This document shows positions 1 to 8,789 of a DNA stretch of 64,000 nt, in pieces. The stretch spans positions 213,983-277,982 of the forward strand of contig NZ_QKQV01000002.1 of assembly GCF_003233725.1 (NCBI RefSeq), read 5' to 3'. Within the stretch, counting starts at the first letter, position 1. Each line of letters starts with the position of its first letter. Position numbers and translations under genes: made by a program. Source of the DNA: Mesonia sp. K7 (GTDB lineage: Bacteria; Bacteroidota; Bacteroidia; Flavobacteriales; Flavobacteriaceae). A model generated the notes under the pieces. The model was not told where the DNA came from, searched no databases, and saw nothing but the letters and a program-made list of their open reading frames with translations.

Positions 1-1014
1 ATCCTTATTATCCATCACAATACTCGGAGCTTTCATTTCGCCTTGCGCTTGTAAGTCTTTTAACTCCTCCAAACGTGACAGGATATTAAAACCCGATTGT
101 TCCTGATTGATAAACACAATCGCTCCTGCACCTTCTTTATTAAGTGCCTGAAACATATCGTCTAATTTTTTATCGGCATTATTGGTGAGCGTTCCTAATA
201 TATCGTTATTGACCAAAGTAGAGTTTACGCGAACCAAAACAGGCTCATTAGCTTGCCAATTTCCTTTCGTTAACGCTAAATGTACTTGATCGTTGGTGGT
301 TTGTTGGTAGGCTCTTAAACGGAATTCGCCAAACCTGGTTTGTATCTGAAAGTCTTCTTTTTTATCAATCAAAGAGTCGTGCTGCATGCGATAAGCCACC
401 AGATCTTCAATCGAAATTACTTTTAAATCGAAACGTTCTGCAACTTCCATGAGTTGCGGCAAACGCGCCATCGAACCATCTTCATTCATTATTTCTACAA
501 TTACGCCCGCTGGAGACAAACCTGCCAACCTGGCTAAATCTATAGCTGCTTCGGTATGACCTGTTCTTCTTAAAACGCCTCCTTCTTTCGCTTTCAGCGG
601 AAAAATATGACCTGGTCTTCCCAGTTCGTAGGGTTTTAAATTTTTGTCGGTAAGTGCTTTTACGGTTTTTGCTCTATCAGAAGCTGAAATACCTGTAGTA
701 CAACCGTGACCTTTTAGGTCTACCGAAACGGTAAAGGCAGTTTCCATCGCATCGGTATTGTTGCGCACCATCATATCTAAGTCTAACTCTTCGCAACGTG
801 ATTCGGTAAGCGGTGTGCAAATAAGACCACGACCGTGCGTGACCATAAAGTTAATCATTTCTGGCGTTACCTTTTCCGCGGCAGCAACAAAATCACCCTC
901 GTTTTCTCGATCTTCATCATCAACCACGATGACTATTTTTCCTGCTTTGATATCAGCAATTGCATCTTCAATCGTATCTAATTTTATTTCTTTAGAGAGG
1001 GTTTTGGTAGCCAT
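1..1014 (-). CDS. ribB: RibB/RibBA 3,4-dihydroxy-2-butanone 4-phosphate synthase, 3' end outside window
   Basis: Riboflavin synthesis: converts ribulose 5-phosphate to dihydroxybutanone phosphate. The reading frame starts at the ATG at 1014 (MATKTLSKEIKLD) and shows the DHBP synthase signatures DDEDRENEGDF near residue 31 and the RTGHTEAAIDLARLAG block near residue 150. The sequence continues into a GTP cyclohydrolase II-like C-terminal domain and runs off the window, so the C-terminus is missing. In that second domain the segment that normally carries RVHSE-C-x10-C-x-C reads RVNSTLVNNDILGTLTNNAD, so all zinc-binding cysteines are gone. By family knowledge such a protein should keep only DHBP synthase activity. 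The next gene (1046) is on the same strand and upstream, 31 bp away. Confidence 0.93.
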   Translation of the reverse strand, partial: MATKTLSKEIKLDTIEDAIADIKAGKIVIVVDDEDRENEGDFVAAAEKVTPEMINFMVTHGRGLICTPLTESRCEELDLDMMVRNNTDAMETAFTVSVDLKGHGCTTGISASDRAKTVKALTDKNLKPYELGRPGHIFPLKAKEGGVLRRTGHTEAAIDLARLAGLSPAGVIVEIMNEDGSMARLPQLMEVAERFDLKVISIEDLVAYRMQHDSLIDKKEDFQIQTRFGEFRLRAYQQTTNDQVHLALTKGNWQANEPVLVRVNSTLVNNDILGTLTNNADKKLDDMFQALNKEGAGAIVFINQEQSGFNILSRLEELKDLQAQGEMKAPSIVMDNKD

Positions 1015-1045
1015 AACTATAATTTTTTGCAAAAATAGTGAACTC

Positions 1046-2551
1046 TTAAGAGTCTTTCTTGCTTAAACCTATTTTTTTGAAAAAATTCTTTACCGGAATG
1101 GTAATGACATCGGTATTGACAAAACCTTGGTCGGTGGTCGCCCGATAAGTAAGGTAAATACTAAGCGGAAACATAATAAATGTTGAAACCCAAGTGGCGA
1201 CAAAAGGACTAATCGTACCGTCTTCAGCACCATTTTTAGCAAAAATACCGATAAAATGATAGGTCAAAAACAATAAAACGGCTATAACCATTGGTAAACC
1301 AAGTCCGCCCTTACGAATAATAGCTCCGAGCGGAGCTCCTACAAAAAACAAAATAAAGCAAGCCACTGGCAAAGAAAACTTCTCGTGCAGTTGTATTTCT
1401 GCTTTATTGAGACTTTCTGTCTTTTTCTTAAAAACTTCTTTCTTACCTTTTATATTGAGTAAAGTTCCGTTAACGGAACCTTGGGCAACACCTAAGTATT
1501 TTTGTTTTTGTATCAAATCGTAAGATTGGTATAGTTCTTCTAAAGTTTTGATATGATAGGCTTCTTTCGTTTTTTCGTTAAAATTAGAATTATTGACAAC
1601 TCGCAAAGGTTTTGCCGATGTTGTTTCTTCTTTTGTATTGGGTGATAGTCTATCAAAACCACTCCTATCTTTTATATTATGCAAATAGCTTTCGCGATCT
1701 TGATTAAAATCTCTTGACATCGAATCGATAGCAATTACCAACTCGCCTCTATCAAGCATTTTTGAGGAGTTACTATAAAGTTCCTGATCGAGATCTACGT
1801 TATTAAAATCAGACATATCATAATTGATCTGATATTCCTTAAAATAACTCTTTACGAAAGGTTTTTTCTTTCGCTCGCTGTACTTTTTAGGTTGTAACTC
1901 TTCATAATAATTACCATCTTCCAGCATTAATGTCAAGATATCTGAATCTTCTTCTCCAAAAATTTTACCGCTTTCTGCTTTTAGGACGACGTTGTTACTG
2001 TTTGAATTTGCCCCTTTTTTGTGAATGATAACTTCTTTTAAAATTTCGTCATTTTCACCAGTTTTCTCGGCTACTTTTATATTGATATCGCCTAGCGTAT
2101 TAAAAGCACCTTCTACTATTGCCATCGCAGGTTGCATCTGGGAAATATTTTTCCGTAGGTTGATAATTTTATACTGTGACCAAGGGATCACACTATTTCC
2201 AAAAATATAGGTCACTAAACTCAAAAAAGTAATAAAGAAAATGAGGCTTCGCATCGCTCTTTGTAACGAAATACCGGAAGATTTCATCGCAGCAAACTCA
2301 TATTTTTCGGCAAAGCTGCCAAAGGTCATAATTGAAGCAACCAAAATAGTGAGCGGCAAAACCATCGCCATCATACTGGGCATCAGATAAAACAAAAACT
2401 TAGATATAATAAAAATATCTAAGTCTTTGCCTGCCAGTTCTGAAATGTAAAGCCAGATTCCCTGTAAAAGGAAAATCATCATTAACACTACAAAAACAGC
2501 CAGAAAAGTTTTTATAAAACTTACAAATATGTAGCGGTCTAATATTTTCAA
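1046..2551 (-). CDS. LptF/LptG (YjgP/YjgQ) family permease
   Basis: Inner-membrane permease subunit of the Lpt machine that drives lipopolysaccharide from the inner to the outer membrane. The 501-residue protein starts MKILDRYIFVSFIKTF, the typical first helix of YjgP/YjgQ proteins. Hydrophobic helices lie at about 12-35, 57-77 and 100-120; a long soluble beta-jellyroll-like region follows, and further helices occupy about 395-470. The hydrophilic middle region (about 200-350) is long and lysine/glutamate-rich compared with E. coli LptF (366 aa), as is usual in Bacteroidota. The start abuts lolA (stop at 2552), so the two are probably co-transcribed. Assignment to LptF rather than LptG cannot be made by eye. 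Confidence 0.9.
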   Translation of the reverse strand: MKILDRYIFVSFIKTFLAVFVVLMMIFLLQGIWLYISELAGKDLDIFIISKFLFYLMPSMMAMVLPLTILVASIMTFGSFAEKYEFAAMKSSGISLQRAMRSLIFFITFLSLVTYIFGNSVIPWSQYKIINLRKNISQMQPAMAIVEGAFNTLGDINIKVAEKTGENDEILKEVIIHKKGANSNSNNVVLKAESGKIFGEEDSDILTLMLEDGNYYEELQPKKYSERKKKPFVKSYFKEYQINYDMSDFNNVDLDQELYSNSSKMLDRGELVIAIDSMSRDFNQDRESYLHNIKDRSGFDRLSPNTKEETTSAKPLRVVNNSNFNEKTKEAYHIKTLEELYQSYDLIQKQKYLGVAQGSVNGTLLNIKGKKEVFKKKTESLNKAEIQLHEKFSLPVACFILFFVGAPLGAIIRKGGLGLPMVIAVLLFLTYHFIGIFAKNGAEDGTISPFVATWVSTFIMFPLSIYLTYRATTDQGFVNTDVITIPVKNFFKKIGLSKKDS

Positions 2552-3196
2552 TTAGTCAAGTGTGTTGATGTAATAACCTTGGTATTTACTTCTATCAAAC
2601 TTAAATAAGTTGCTCGATATCGGTTCGTTGGTCGTAAACTTATTGACTTTTATGGTCACTTGTGTAGCGTTATCTTGTTTCTGAATCATGTTATAAATAT
2701 GCTTGGTTTGCACATCTATACCCAATAAAATCTCTTTGACTTCGGCATTCGAATCTATCGGGATCAACTTCACATATTGTATTTTTCTCCCTTTGACGCT
2801 TTGCTCGATATCCCATTTGTAGGTATAACCGTTTTCATAAAAGGTCAACATTTTTGAAGGAGAAACGCCACCCTCATCTTCAGGATCGTGCTTCGAAATG
2901 GTTACTTCTTCGTCTTCGGGAACAATAGTGTAAAGGTTCTTTCCGTCAAAAATTCTGGTAATTCCCATCAATTCTAAACGGTATAACTCGCCTTTTAGAT
3001 TGACTTCACCTCGGGTTTCTTGCTTGATATTTTCGGCAGTATTTTCCAAAACATAGTCAAAACCTACCAAAATATTATCATAGGATTTTACTTTTTTAGA
3101 AACTTGGCTTAACAATTCTTTCGCTTTCGCGGAATTTTGTGCCGTGCTTACCTGAAACGCCAAAACGGCTAATACCATTAAAACTAACTTTTTCAT
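2552..3196 (-). CDS. lolA: LolA-like outer-membrane lipoprotein carrier protein
   Basis: Periplasmic chaperone expected to carry lipoproteins from the inner to the outer membrane. I chose the ATG at 3196 because it gives a clean signal peptide (MKKLVLMVLAVLAFQVSTAQ); the frame is open to another ATG at 3232, directly after the ftsK stop, which would add 12 residues. The mature part has the LolA pattern: AKELLSQVSKKVKSYDNI, then G-E-L-YRLE, FDGKNLYTIVPEDEEV and a C-terminal FKFDRSKYQGYYINTLD. Such LolA/DUF6263-like carriers commonly sit next to ftsK in flavobacteria. The gene is in a same-strand run with ftsK upstream and the LptF/G permease downstream, consistent with an envelope-biogenesis operon. 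Confidence 0.87.
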   Translation of the reverse strand: MKKLVLMVLAVLAFQVSTAQNSAKAKELLSQVSKKVKSYDNILVGFDYVLENTAENIKQETRGEVNLKGELYRLELMGITRIFDGKNLYTIVPEDEEVTISKHDPEDEGGVSPSKMLTFYENGYTYKWDIEQSVKGRKIQYVKLIPIDSNAEVKEILLGIDVQTKHIYNMIQKQDNATQVTIKVNKFTTNEPISSNLFKFDRSKYQGYYINTLD

Positions 3197-3232
3197 TTGC
3201 AATGATTTTAATTTTTTAAATGCTTTCAACAT

Positions 3233-5617
3233 TTATGATTCTTCATTATTTAAAAATTCTTCGAGCGCTACCAAATCAGTAATCAAAACACTTCTGGCTT
3301 TACTACCTTCAAACGGACCTACAATTCCTGCAGCCTCCATTTGGTCGATAATTCTACCTGCCCTGTTGTAACCTATTTTTAGTTTTCGCTGTAAAAGCGA
3401 AGCAGAACCTTGTTGTGCGGTCACCAGTATTTCAGCAGCTTCTCTAAAGAGTTGATCTCTATCGCCTACATCTATATCAAGACCTGTGCCACTTTCTTCC
3501 CCTTGATATTCCGGAAGCTGATAAGCATCGGCGTAAGCCTTTTGCGAACCTATAAAATCGGTTATTTTTTCTACTTCTGGCGTATCTACAAAAGCACACT
3601 GCAAACGGATAAGATTGTTGCCTTGTGTGTAGAGCATATCTCCTTTTCCGATAAGTTGTTCAGCACCACCTGCATCTAAAATGGTACGCGAATCTATTTT
3701 ACTGGTCACTCTAAAAGCGATACGAGCCGGGAAGTTGGCTTTGATCATACCAGTAATCACATTTACCGATGGTCGCTGTGTCGCAATAATCAAGTGAATA
3801 CCAATCGCACGAGCCAATTGTGCCAAACGAGCAATAGGCGTTTCTACCTCTTTTCCGGCGGTCATAATCAAGTCGGCAAACTCGTCTACGACTAAAACAA
3901 TATAGGGTAAAAACTTGTGCCCGTCGTTCGGGTTGAGTTTTCTTTGCTTGAACTTTTCGTTGTACTCTTTAATGTTACGTACCATCGCATCTTTGAGCAA
4001 GTCATAACGATTATCCATTTCGATACAAAGCGAGTTGAGCGTATTGATTACTTTACTGTTATCGGTAATAATCGCTTCTTCGGTGTCTGGAAGTTTAGCG
4101 AGGTAATGTCGTTCTATCTTATTGAAAAGTGTGAGTTCTACTTTTTTCGGGTCAACCAACACAAATTTGACTTCTGCGGGATGTTTCTGGTACAATAACG
4201 AAGTTAAGATCGCATTTAAACCTACAGATTTACCTTGCCCTGTTGCTCCAGCCATTAATAAGTGAGGCATTTTGGCCAAATCGACCACAAAAGTTTCGTT
4301 CGAAATGGTTTTTCCTAAAGCAATTGGCAATTGCATTTCTGCATGCTGAAATTTGGAGGAAGCAATCACTTGACGCATACTTACTGTAGTCGAATTTTTG
4401 TTGGGCACTTCGATACCAATCGTTCCTTTTCCTGGAATAGGTGCAATTATTCTAATTCCTAAAGCTGAGAGCGAAAGTGCAATATCGTCTTCCAAATTTT
4501 TAATTTTCGAAATCCTAATTCCTGCTTCGGGTACGATTTCATACAAAGTTACCGTTGGTCCAACTGTGGCTTTGATTTGTGCTATATCAATCTTGTAGTT
4601 TTTAAGCGTATCTACAATATTGTTTTTGTTTTCTTCGAGTTCTTCTTGGTCGATGGTAATTCCTTTTCCGTCGGTATAGTCTTTTAGCAATTCGATGGTA
4701 GGAAATCTAAAGTTTTTAAGCTCTAAAGTCGGGTCAAATTCTCCAAAATCGTTAACCAATTTTTTGCTGAGTGACTCCTCTTCTACTTCTTCCTCTTGTG
4801 CGGTTTCTACTTCCATATCGACATCACCTTCTTCGTTAGACGACGGAATCACAATTTTTTCTGCTGGTTTTGGTGGTTCTGGCTCTTCTTGAGGTGTATT
4901 CCTCTCTTTTTCCATAAACTCCTTGATAATGGCTTCATCATCCTCTTCTTCTGAAACCACTACTTCTTCTTTTGCGTGTGTTTTTGTTTCCGCTTGAGCG
5001 GAATTGAAATCTTCTACCACTTCACTTTTTGTTCGTTTAAACTGACTTGCCACCAATTCTGGCGTAATGTTAAAACGAACGACTAAGTAGATAATCAGAA
5101 CAAACAAAAGTAGTAAAACCGTTCCGGTGAAGCCAAGGTAATCTTGTAGGTAATCGTTAGTTTCGTAACCTACGGTTCCGCCCAAAAGGGAATTTTTATG
5201 TGCCAAAAAACCCAAGCTTGTCGATAGCCAAAGCATCACGAGTAAACCCCAGAACCAAAATTTATAAAGTGACTTTAACTTTAGATTGAAGAACAAGTAA
5301 ATCCCCGTAAGGGAAATTAAAATAGCAATGCTGTAAGCTGGTATTCCGAAACCTTTATAGATGAAAAAATCACTGATGACTGCTCCAAATTTGCTGAGCC
5401 AGTTTTTGGTTTCTACTGTTCTGTTGGCTACTTGGCTGAGCGTGTCTTGGTCGTATTTCCAATTGAACAAAAAAGAGGTAAATGCAATGAGCAGTGCAAT
5501 ACCCAACAAAATTAAAAAAGCACCTAACAAAACTTTATGCTTTCTGGTTAAAGTAAACTTTGGTAAACTTTTTTTGGTTTTGGTCGCTTTTTTTGTTTTG
5601 GTTTTACGCTTGGCCAT
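3233..5617 (-). CDS. ftsK: DNA translocase FtsK/SpoIIIE family
   Basis: Septum-anchored motor that pumps chromosomal DNA during division and brings dif sites together. The protein has 794 residues: four N-terminal membrane helices between about 27 and 185, an acidic linker (about 200-290) rich in Glu/Pro, the alpha/beta domains, a RecA-like motor with Walker A GATGQGKSVGLNA near 456 and Walker B IVLVVDEFADL near 577, and a C-terminal winged-helix gamma domain (about 725-790: ILVTAQQGSASLLQRKLKIG), which reads KOPS-type polarity sequences in the family. Lysine-rich start MAKRKTKTKKATKTKK. Its length is typical for Bacteroidota, whose linker is short. It ends immediately before the lolA frame. 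Confidence 0.97.
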   Translation of the reverse strand: MAKRKTKTKKATKTKKSLPKFTLTRKHKVLLGAFLILLGIALLIAFTSFLFNWKYDQDTLSQVANRTVETKNWLSKFGAVISDFFIYKGFGIPAYSIAILISLTGIYLFFNLKLKSLYKFWFWGLLVMLWLSTSLGFLAHKNSLLGGTVGYETNDYLQDYLGFTGTVLLLLFVLIIYLVVRFNITPELVASQFKRTKSEVVEDFNSAQAETKTHAKEEVVVSEEEDDEAIIKEFMEKERNTPQEEPEPPKPAEKIVIPSSNEEGDVDMEVETAQEEEVEEESLSKKLVNDFGEFDPTLELKNFRFPTIELLKDYTDGKGITIDQEELEENKNNIVDTLKNYKIDIAQIKATVGPTVTLYEIVPEAGIRISKIKNLEDDIALSLSALGIRIIAPIPGKGTIGIEVPNKNSTTVSMRQVIASSKFQHAEMQLPIALGKTISNETFVVDLAKMPHLLMAGATGQGKSVGLNAILTSLLYQKHPAEVKFVLVDPKKVELTLFNKIERHYLAKLPDTEEAIITDNSKVINTLNSLCIEMDNRYDLLKDAMVRNIKEYNEKFKQRKLNPNDGHKFLPYIVLVVDEFADLIMTAGKEVETPIARLAQLARAIGIHLIIATQRPSVNVITGMIKANFPARIAFRVTSKIDSRTILDAGGAEQLIGKGDMLYTQGNNLIRLQCAFVDTPEVEKITDFIGSQKAYADAYQLPEYQGEESGTGLDIDVGDRDQLFREAAEILVTAQQGSASLLQRKLKIGYNRAGRIIDQMEAAGIVGPFEGSKARSVLITDLVALEEFLNNEES

Positions 5618-5692
5618 GTAATCTAACTAATAAGGCAAAAGTACAAATATGAATGTATTTTTTTAGGGTTATTGCTCAGTATAAATTTAATT

Positions 5693-6058
5693 TTATGGAA
5701 AAATATACGGATAGTAAATTAAAATACCAATCACAATAGCGATAATGGCCGCAAAAAACACCGCTCCAGCAGCGATATCTTTGATCAAACCTATTTTTTT
5801 ATGGTACGTAGGGTGTATAAAATCGGCAACTTCCTCTACCGCAGAATTAATCCCTTCCAGGCATAAAACTAGTCCTGTTGCGAGTAACTGAAACATCCAT
5901 TCTACTCGTGTAATACCAAAAACAAAGCCTAAGATGACCATAATGATGCCGATGGTGACCTGAACTTGTATGCTATGCTCGGTTTTGATGAGCTTTACCA
6001 AACCATCAAAAGCATACTTTATGGATTTTATTCTTCCTATGATGAAGTTTTTATTCAT
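5693..6058 (-). CDS. dgkA: Diacylglycerol kinase / undecaprenol kinase, DgkA family
   Basis: Small integral membrane kinase that recycles diacylglycerol or phosphorylates undecaprenol. 121 residues, matching the family length. It has an N-terminal amphipathic part (IGRIKSIKYAFDGLVKLIKTE) followed by three membrane helices (about 33-55, 60-75 and 95-118). The family signature EGINSAVEEVADF sits near residue 68 (EG-NTAIE in E. coli) and is followed by KIGLIKDIAAGAV. It lies 75 bp upstream of ftsK on the same strand; a strong hairpin (6091-6126) separates it from the gene before it. Confidence 0.93.
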   Translation of the reverse strand: MNKNFIIGRIKSIKYAFDGLVKLIKTEHSIQVQVTIGIIMVILGFVFGITRVEWMFQLLATGLVLCLEGINSAVEEVADFIHPTYHKKIGLIKDIAAGAVFFAAIIAIVIGILIYYPYIFP

Positions 6059-6090
6059 TTAGGTTGTACTTTTTCAAAGTTGAAGTTAAT

Positions 6091-6126
6091 AAAAAAAGGT
6101 TAGCTAAAATAGCCAACCTTTTTTTG
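6091..6126. terminator. Hairpin terminator between dgkA and the thioredoxin block
   Basis: A-rich AAAAAGGTTAGCT pairs with AGCCAACCTTTTT across a five-base loop (one mismatch). With runs of A before and T after it, it would work on either strand; on the minus strand it ends the peroxiredoxin/thioredoxin run before dgkA. Confidence 0.75.
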
Positions 6127-6145
6127 AAATCGTAAAAATCTATTT

Positions 6146-6394
6146 TTATTTATCGATAGCGCCCATCACTTTTTTTACAAAGTTATTGGCGGCATCTCTT
6201 TCCGGCATACCCTCTTCAATCATTTTGTGTACTTCTATCGCGCCACAAAGATTGGTGATGAGTTCTCCTACTACATCCATTTCTGTTTCAGAAACCGAAC
6301 GATGTTCTGTAAAAGATTCTAAGACTTCTACCGCTTTTTCTAAATCTTCAGCAGTATTGTTTTTCTGTAAATGTCTAATTACGGGTAACTTCAT
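6146..6394 (-). CDS. Small conserved protein downstream of thioredoxin (DUF6952-like)
   Basis: 82-residue soluble, helix-rich protein starting MKLPVIRHLQKN. The pattern EDLEKAVEVLESFTEHRSVSETEMDVVGELITNLCGAIEVHKMIEEGM is typical of a small family that flavobacteria encode next to thioredoxin and peroxiredoxin; the DUF6952 name is from memory. It overlaps the thioredoxin gene by 20 bp, so the two are almost certainly translated together, pointing to a role near thiol/peroxide metabolism. No catalytic motif is visible; its single cysteine (LCGA) is the only obvious redox candidate. Confidence 0.8.
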   Translation of the reverse strand: MKLPVIRHLQKNNTAEDLEKAVEVLESFTEHRSVSETEMDVVGELITNLCGAIEVHKMIEEGMPERDAANNFVKKVMGAIDK

Positions 6395-6689
6395 CGATTA
6401 AGTTTTTAAGCGATTCTAACTGGTTTGTTTGCACTTGATTGACAAACTGTCCATCTTTAAAAGTGGCAAAAGTGGGTAAATTATCTACCGTTGCCAATTT
6501 TCTGGATTCAGGAAATTTTTCTGCATCAACCATGATAAATTGAGCATTATCTGTTTCTGAAGCCATTTTTTTGAATTTTGGTTTCATCAAGCGACAATTT
6601 CCGCACCAAGAAGCCGAAAATTGAACGACAACCGTTCCATTTTCGTTAATCAGTTCTTGTAAATTATCTTTTTCTAATTCTTTTATCAT
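6375..6689 (-). CDS. Thioredoxin-family protein
   Basis: Cytoplasmic thiol-disulfide reductant. 104 residues, standard thioredoxin length, with the active site WCGNC near residue 28 (VVQFSASWCGNCRLMKPKF) in place of the commoner WCGPC, and the cis-proline loop NLPTFATFKDG near 70. No signal peptide, so cytoplasmic. It lies 17 bp downstream of the peroxiredoxin on the same strand and overlaps the following small gene by 20 bp. A role as reductant of the neighbouring peroxiredoxin is inferred from order only. Confidence 0.93.
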   Translation of the reverse strand: MIKELEKDNLQELINENGTVVVQFSASWCGNCRLMKPKFKKMASETDNAQFIMVDAEKFPESRKLATVDNLPTFATFKDGQFVNQVQTNQLESLKNLIDEVTRN

Positions 6690-6706
6690 AGCAATTTTTA
6701 TTTTTT

Positions 6707-7342
6707 TTAGTTTCTTAAGTAAGTCGCAACACCTTCTCTATTGGCAATCATTGCTTCTTTACCTTCTTCCCAGTTTGCTGGGCATACCTCACCATGTTTT
6801 TGTACGTGTGAGTAAGCGTCGATCATTCTTAAATACTCATTTACATTTCTACCAACTGGCATATGGTTTACACCTTCGTGAAAAATAGTTCCTTCCTCAT
6901 CAATCAGGTAAGTTGCACGGTAAGTCACATTATCACCATCGACCATATAAGTTCCGGTTTCTTCATCATAACGTTCGTTTTCGATATCTAAAATCCCTAA
7001 CCTTGAACTTAAGTTACGATTAGAATCTGCAAGGATAGGATAGGTGATTCCTTCGATTCCGCCATTGTCCTTTGACGTGTTTAACCAAGCAAAGTGTACT
7101 TCTGCGGTATCACAAGAAGCTCCGATCACGATGGTGTTTTTCTTTTCAAACTCTGGTAAAGCGTTTTGAAAAGCGTGTAATTCTGTTGGGCAAACGTATG
7201 TAAAGTCTTTTGGGTACCAGAATAACAATACTTTTTTGTTGTTTTTTCTTGCTTCTTCTAATACATTAATTTTAAAAGTATCGCCCATTTCGTTCATCGC
7301 GTTTACTTCTAAATTTGGAAATTTTTTACCTACTAAAGACAT
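6707..7342 (-). CDS. Typical 2-Cys peroxiredoxin (AhpC/TSA family)
   Basis: Reduces hydrogen peroxide and organic hydroperoxides. 211 residues. The peroxidatic cysteine is in FTYVCPTELHAF near residue 51, and the resolving cysteine is in GEVCPANW near 184, the arrangement of typical 2-Cys enzymes that form disulfide-linked dimers. The conserved Arg region and the PVGRNVNEYLRMIDAYSHVQ C-terminal helix are present. First gene of a minus-strand run followed by thioredoxin; a well-formed Bacteroidota promoter precedes it at 7381-7409. No signal peptide, so a cytoplasmic enzyme. Confidence 0.96.
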   Translation of the reverse strand: MSLVGKKFPNLEVNAMNEMGDTFKINVLEEARKNNKKVLLFWYPKDFTYVCPTELHAFQNALPEFEKKNTIVIGASCDTAEVHFAWLNTSKDNGGIEGITYPILADSNRNLSSRLGILDIENERYDEETGTYMVDGDNVTYRATYLIDEEGTIFHEGVNHMPVGRNVNEYLRMIDAYSHVQKHGEVCPANWEEGKEAMIANREGVATYLRN

Positions 7343-7380
7343 AGTTTTTTATTTTTTTAATTGTTATACTTTTTCGGTGA

Positions 7381-7409
7381 CAAATATATATTTTATCTGC
7401 CTTCTTCAA
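7381..7409 (-). promoter_or_regulatory. Candidate promoter of the peroxiredoxin gene
   Basis: On the minus strand a TTG at 7409-7407 is followed after 18 nt by TATATTTG (7388-7381), matching the flavobacterial consensus TTG-N17-23-TAnnTTTG. The predicted transcript would start about 30 nt before the ATG at 7342. Confidence 0.6.
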
Positions 7410-7547
7410 GAGGCATTGTATTCATGATTATTTATCAATCAATAAATTTTATTTATACGTTAAATTCATTAACATAAGATTTTGTTATAACAAATAATCT
7501 TTCTTTCATTTCTTCTATAAACAATCATAGTTTTTATCTTTACGGAT

Positions 7548-8783
7548 ATGAAAAAACTACTCACCCACATCAAAGAACTGATTCAAGTAAGAGACGAACA
7601 AATTTCCTTTTTAAAAGGAAGAGAAATGCAAACGCTACCTACCCTAAAAAATGCTTGGTTACTGATCGATAACAACCTCATTTCCGATTACGGAAGTATG
7701 GAAAGTTTACCTGAAATAGAAGTTGACCAAACCATTGACTGTTCAGGTAAAATGGTGTTACCTACTTGGGTCGATTCGCATACACATTTGGTGTATGCCG
7801 GTAACCGCGAACAAGAATTTGTCGATCGCATCAACGGATTGACCTACGAAGAAATTGCCAATCGCGGTGGCGGAATCTTAAATTCGGCTAAAAAACTGCA
7901 AGAAACATCCGAAGAAGAATTGTACGAGCAATCGAAAGTGCGTCTCGAAGAAGTCATCAAATTAGGTACTGGAGCCATCGAAATTAAATCAGGTTACGGC
8001 CTTACCCAAGAAGCCGAACTCAAAATGCTACGGGTTGCCCAAAAACTAGCCCAGAACTACCCGATCACCATCAAAACCACTTTTTTGGGAGCCCACGCTT
8101 TACCTCCGGAATATAAAAGCGATAAAGAAGCCTATATCAATCAAATCATCGATGAGATGTTGCCCGCAGTTGCGGAACAACTCGCCGATTATGTGGATGT
8201 GTTTTGCGAAAAAGGCTACTTCTCTATCGAAGATACCCAACGCATTATGAAAGCTGGAAATAAATATGGCTTGAAAGCAAAAATACACGTCAATCAGTTT
8301 AACGCCTTTGGCGGAATACAAGCTGCGGTAGCGCAAAATGCCTTGAGTGTCGATCACTTAGAAGTCATGAATACCGAAGATTTTGAAGCTTTACAAAATT
8401 CAAATACCATGCCCGTAGCTTTGCCTTCTTGTTCGTTGTTTTTGAGTATTCCGTACACTCCCGCAAGAGAAATGATCGACCGTGGTTTGCCATTGGCACT
8501 TGCCACCGATTACAACCCGGGAAGTACACCTTCTGGAAATATGAATCTGGTAGTTTCTCTGGCTTGCATCAAAATGAAAATGACACCAGAAGAAGCCATT
8601 AATGCGGCAACGATCAATGCTGCTTATGCGATCGATTTGAGCGCAACCCATGGCAGCATTACCAAAGGCAAAAAAGCTAACTTAATGATTACCAAGCCTA
8701 TTCCGTCATACGGATTTTTACCTTATTCTTTTGGGACAAATCATATAGAAAGTGTAATTTTAGAAGGCAAATTTTTCAACTAA
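7548..8783 (+). CDS. hutI: Imidazolonepropionase HutI
   Basis: Third step of histidine degradation: opens 4-imidazolone-5-propionate to N-formimidoyl-L-glutamate. 411 residues, the usual length. Amidohydrolase-fold metal motif DSHTHLVYAGNR near residue 82, the substrate loop YEEIANRGGGIL, IEIKSGYGL near 145, and TDYNPGSTPSGNM near 325 carrying the catalytic Asp. It lies 6 bp upstream of hutG on the same strand. hutH and hutU are not in this window, so the pathway is split in this genome. The start ATG follows an AT-rich leader with a possible TATCTTTA -7 element at 7535-7542 but no good -33 TTG. Confidence 0.97.
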   Translation: MKKLLTHIKELIQVRDEQISFLKGREMQTLPTLKNAWLLIDNNLISDYGSMESLPEIEVDQTIDCSGKMVLPTWVDSHTHLVYAGNREQEFVDRINGLTYEEIANRGGGILNSAKKLQETSEEELYEQSKVRLEEVIKLGTGAIEIKSGYGLTQEAELKMLRVAQKLAQNYPITIKTTFLGAHALPPEYKSDKEAYINQIIDEMLPAVAEQLADYVDVFCEKGYFSIEDTQRIMKAGNKYGLKAKIHVNQFNAFGGIQAAVAQNALSVDHLEVMNTEDFEALQNSNTMPVALPSCSLFLSIPYTPAREMIDRGLPLALATDYNPGSTPSGNMNLVVSLACIKMKMTPEEAINAATINAAYAIDLSATHGSITKGKKANLMITKPIPSYGFLPYSFGTNHIESVILEGKFFN

Positions 8784-8789
8784 TCGCTT

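Noticed and set aside
758..1066. Plus-strand frame at the ribB start
   Set aside because: It is antisense to ribB codons and lacks any independent support.
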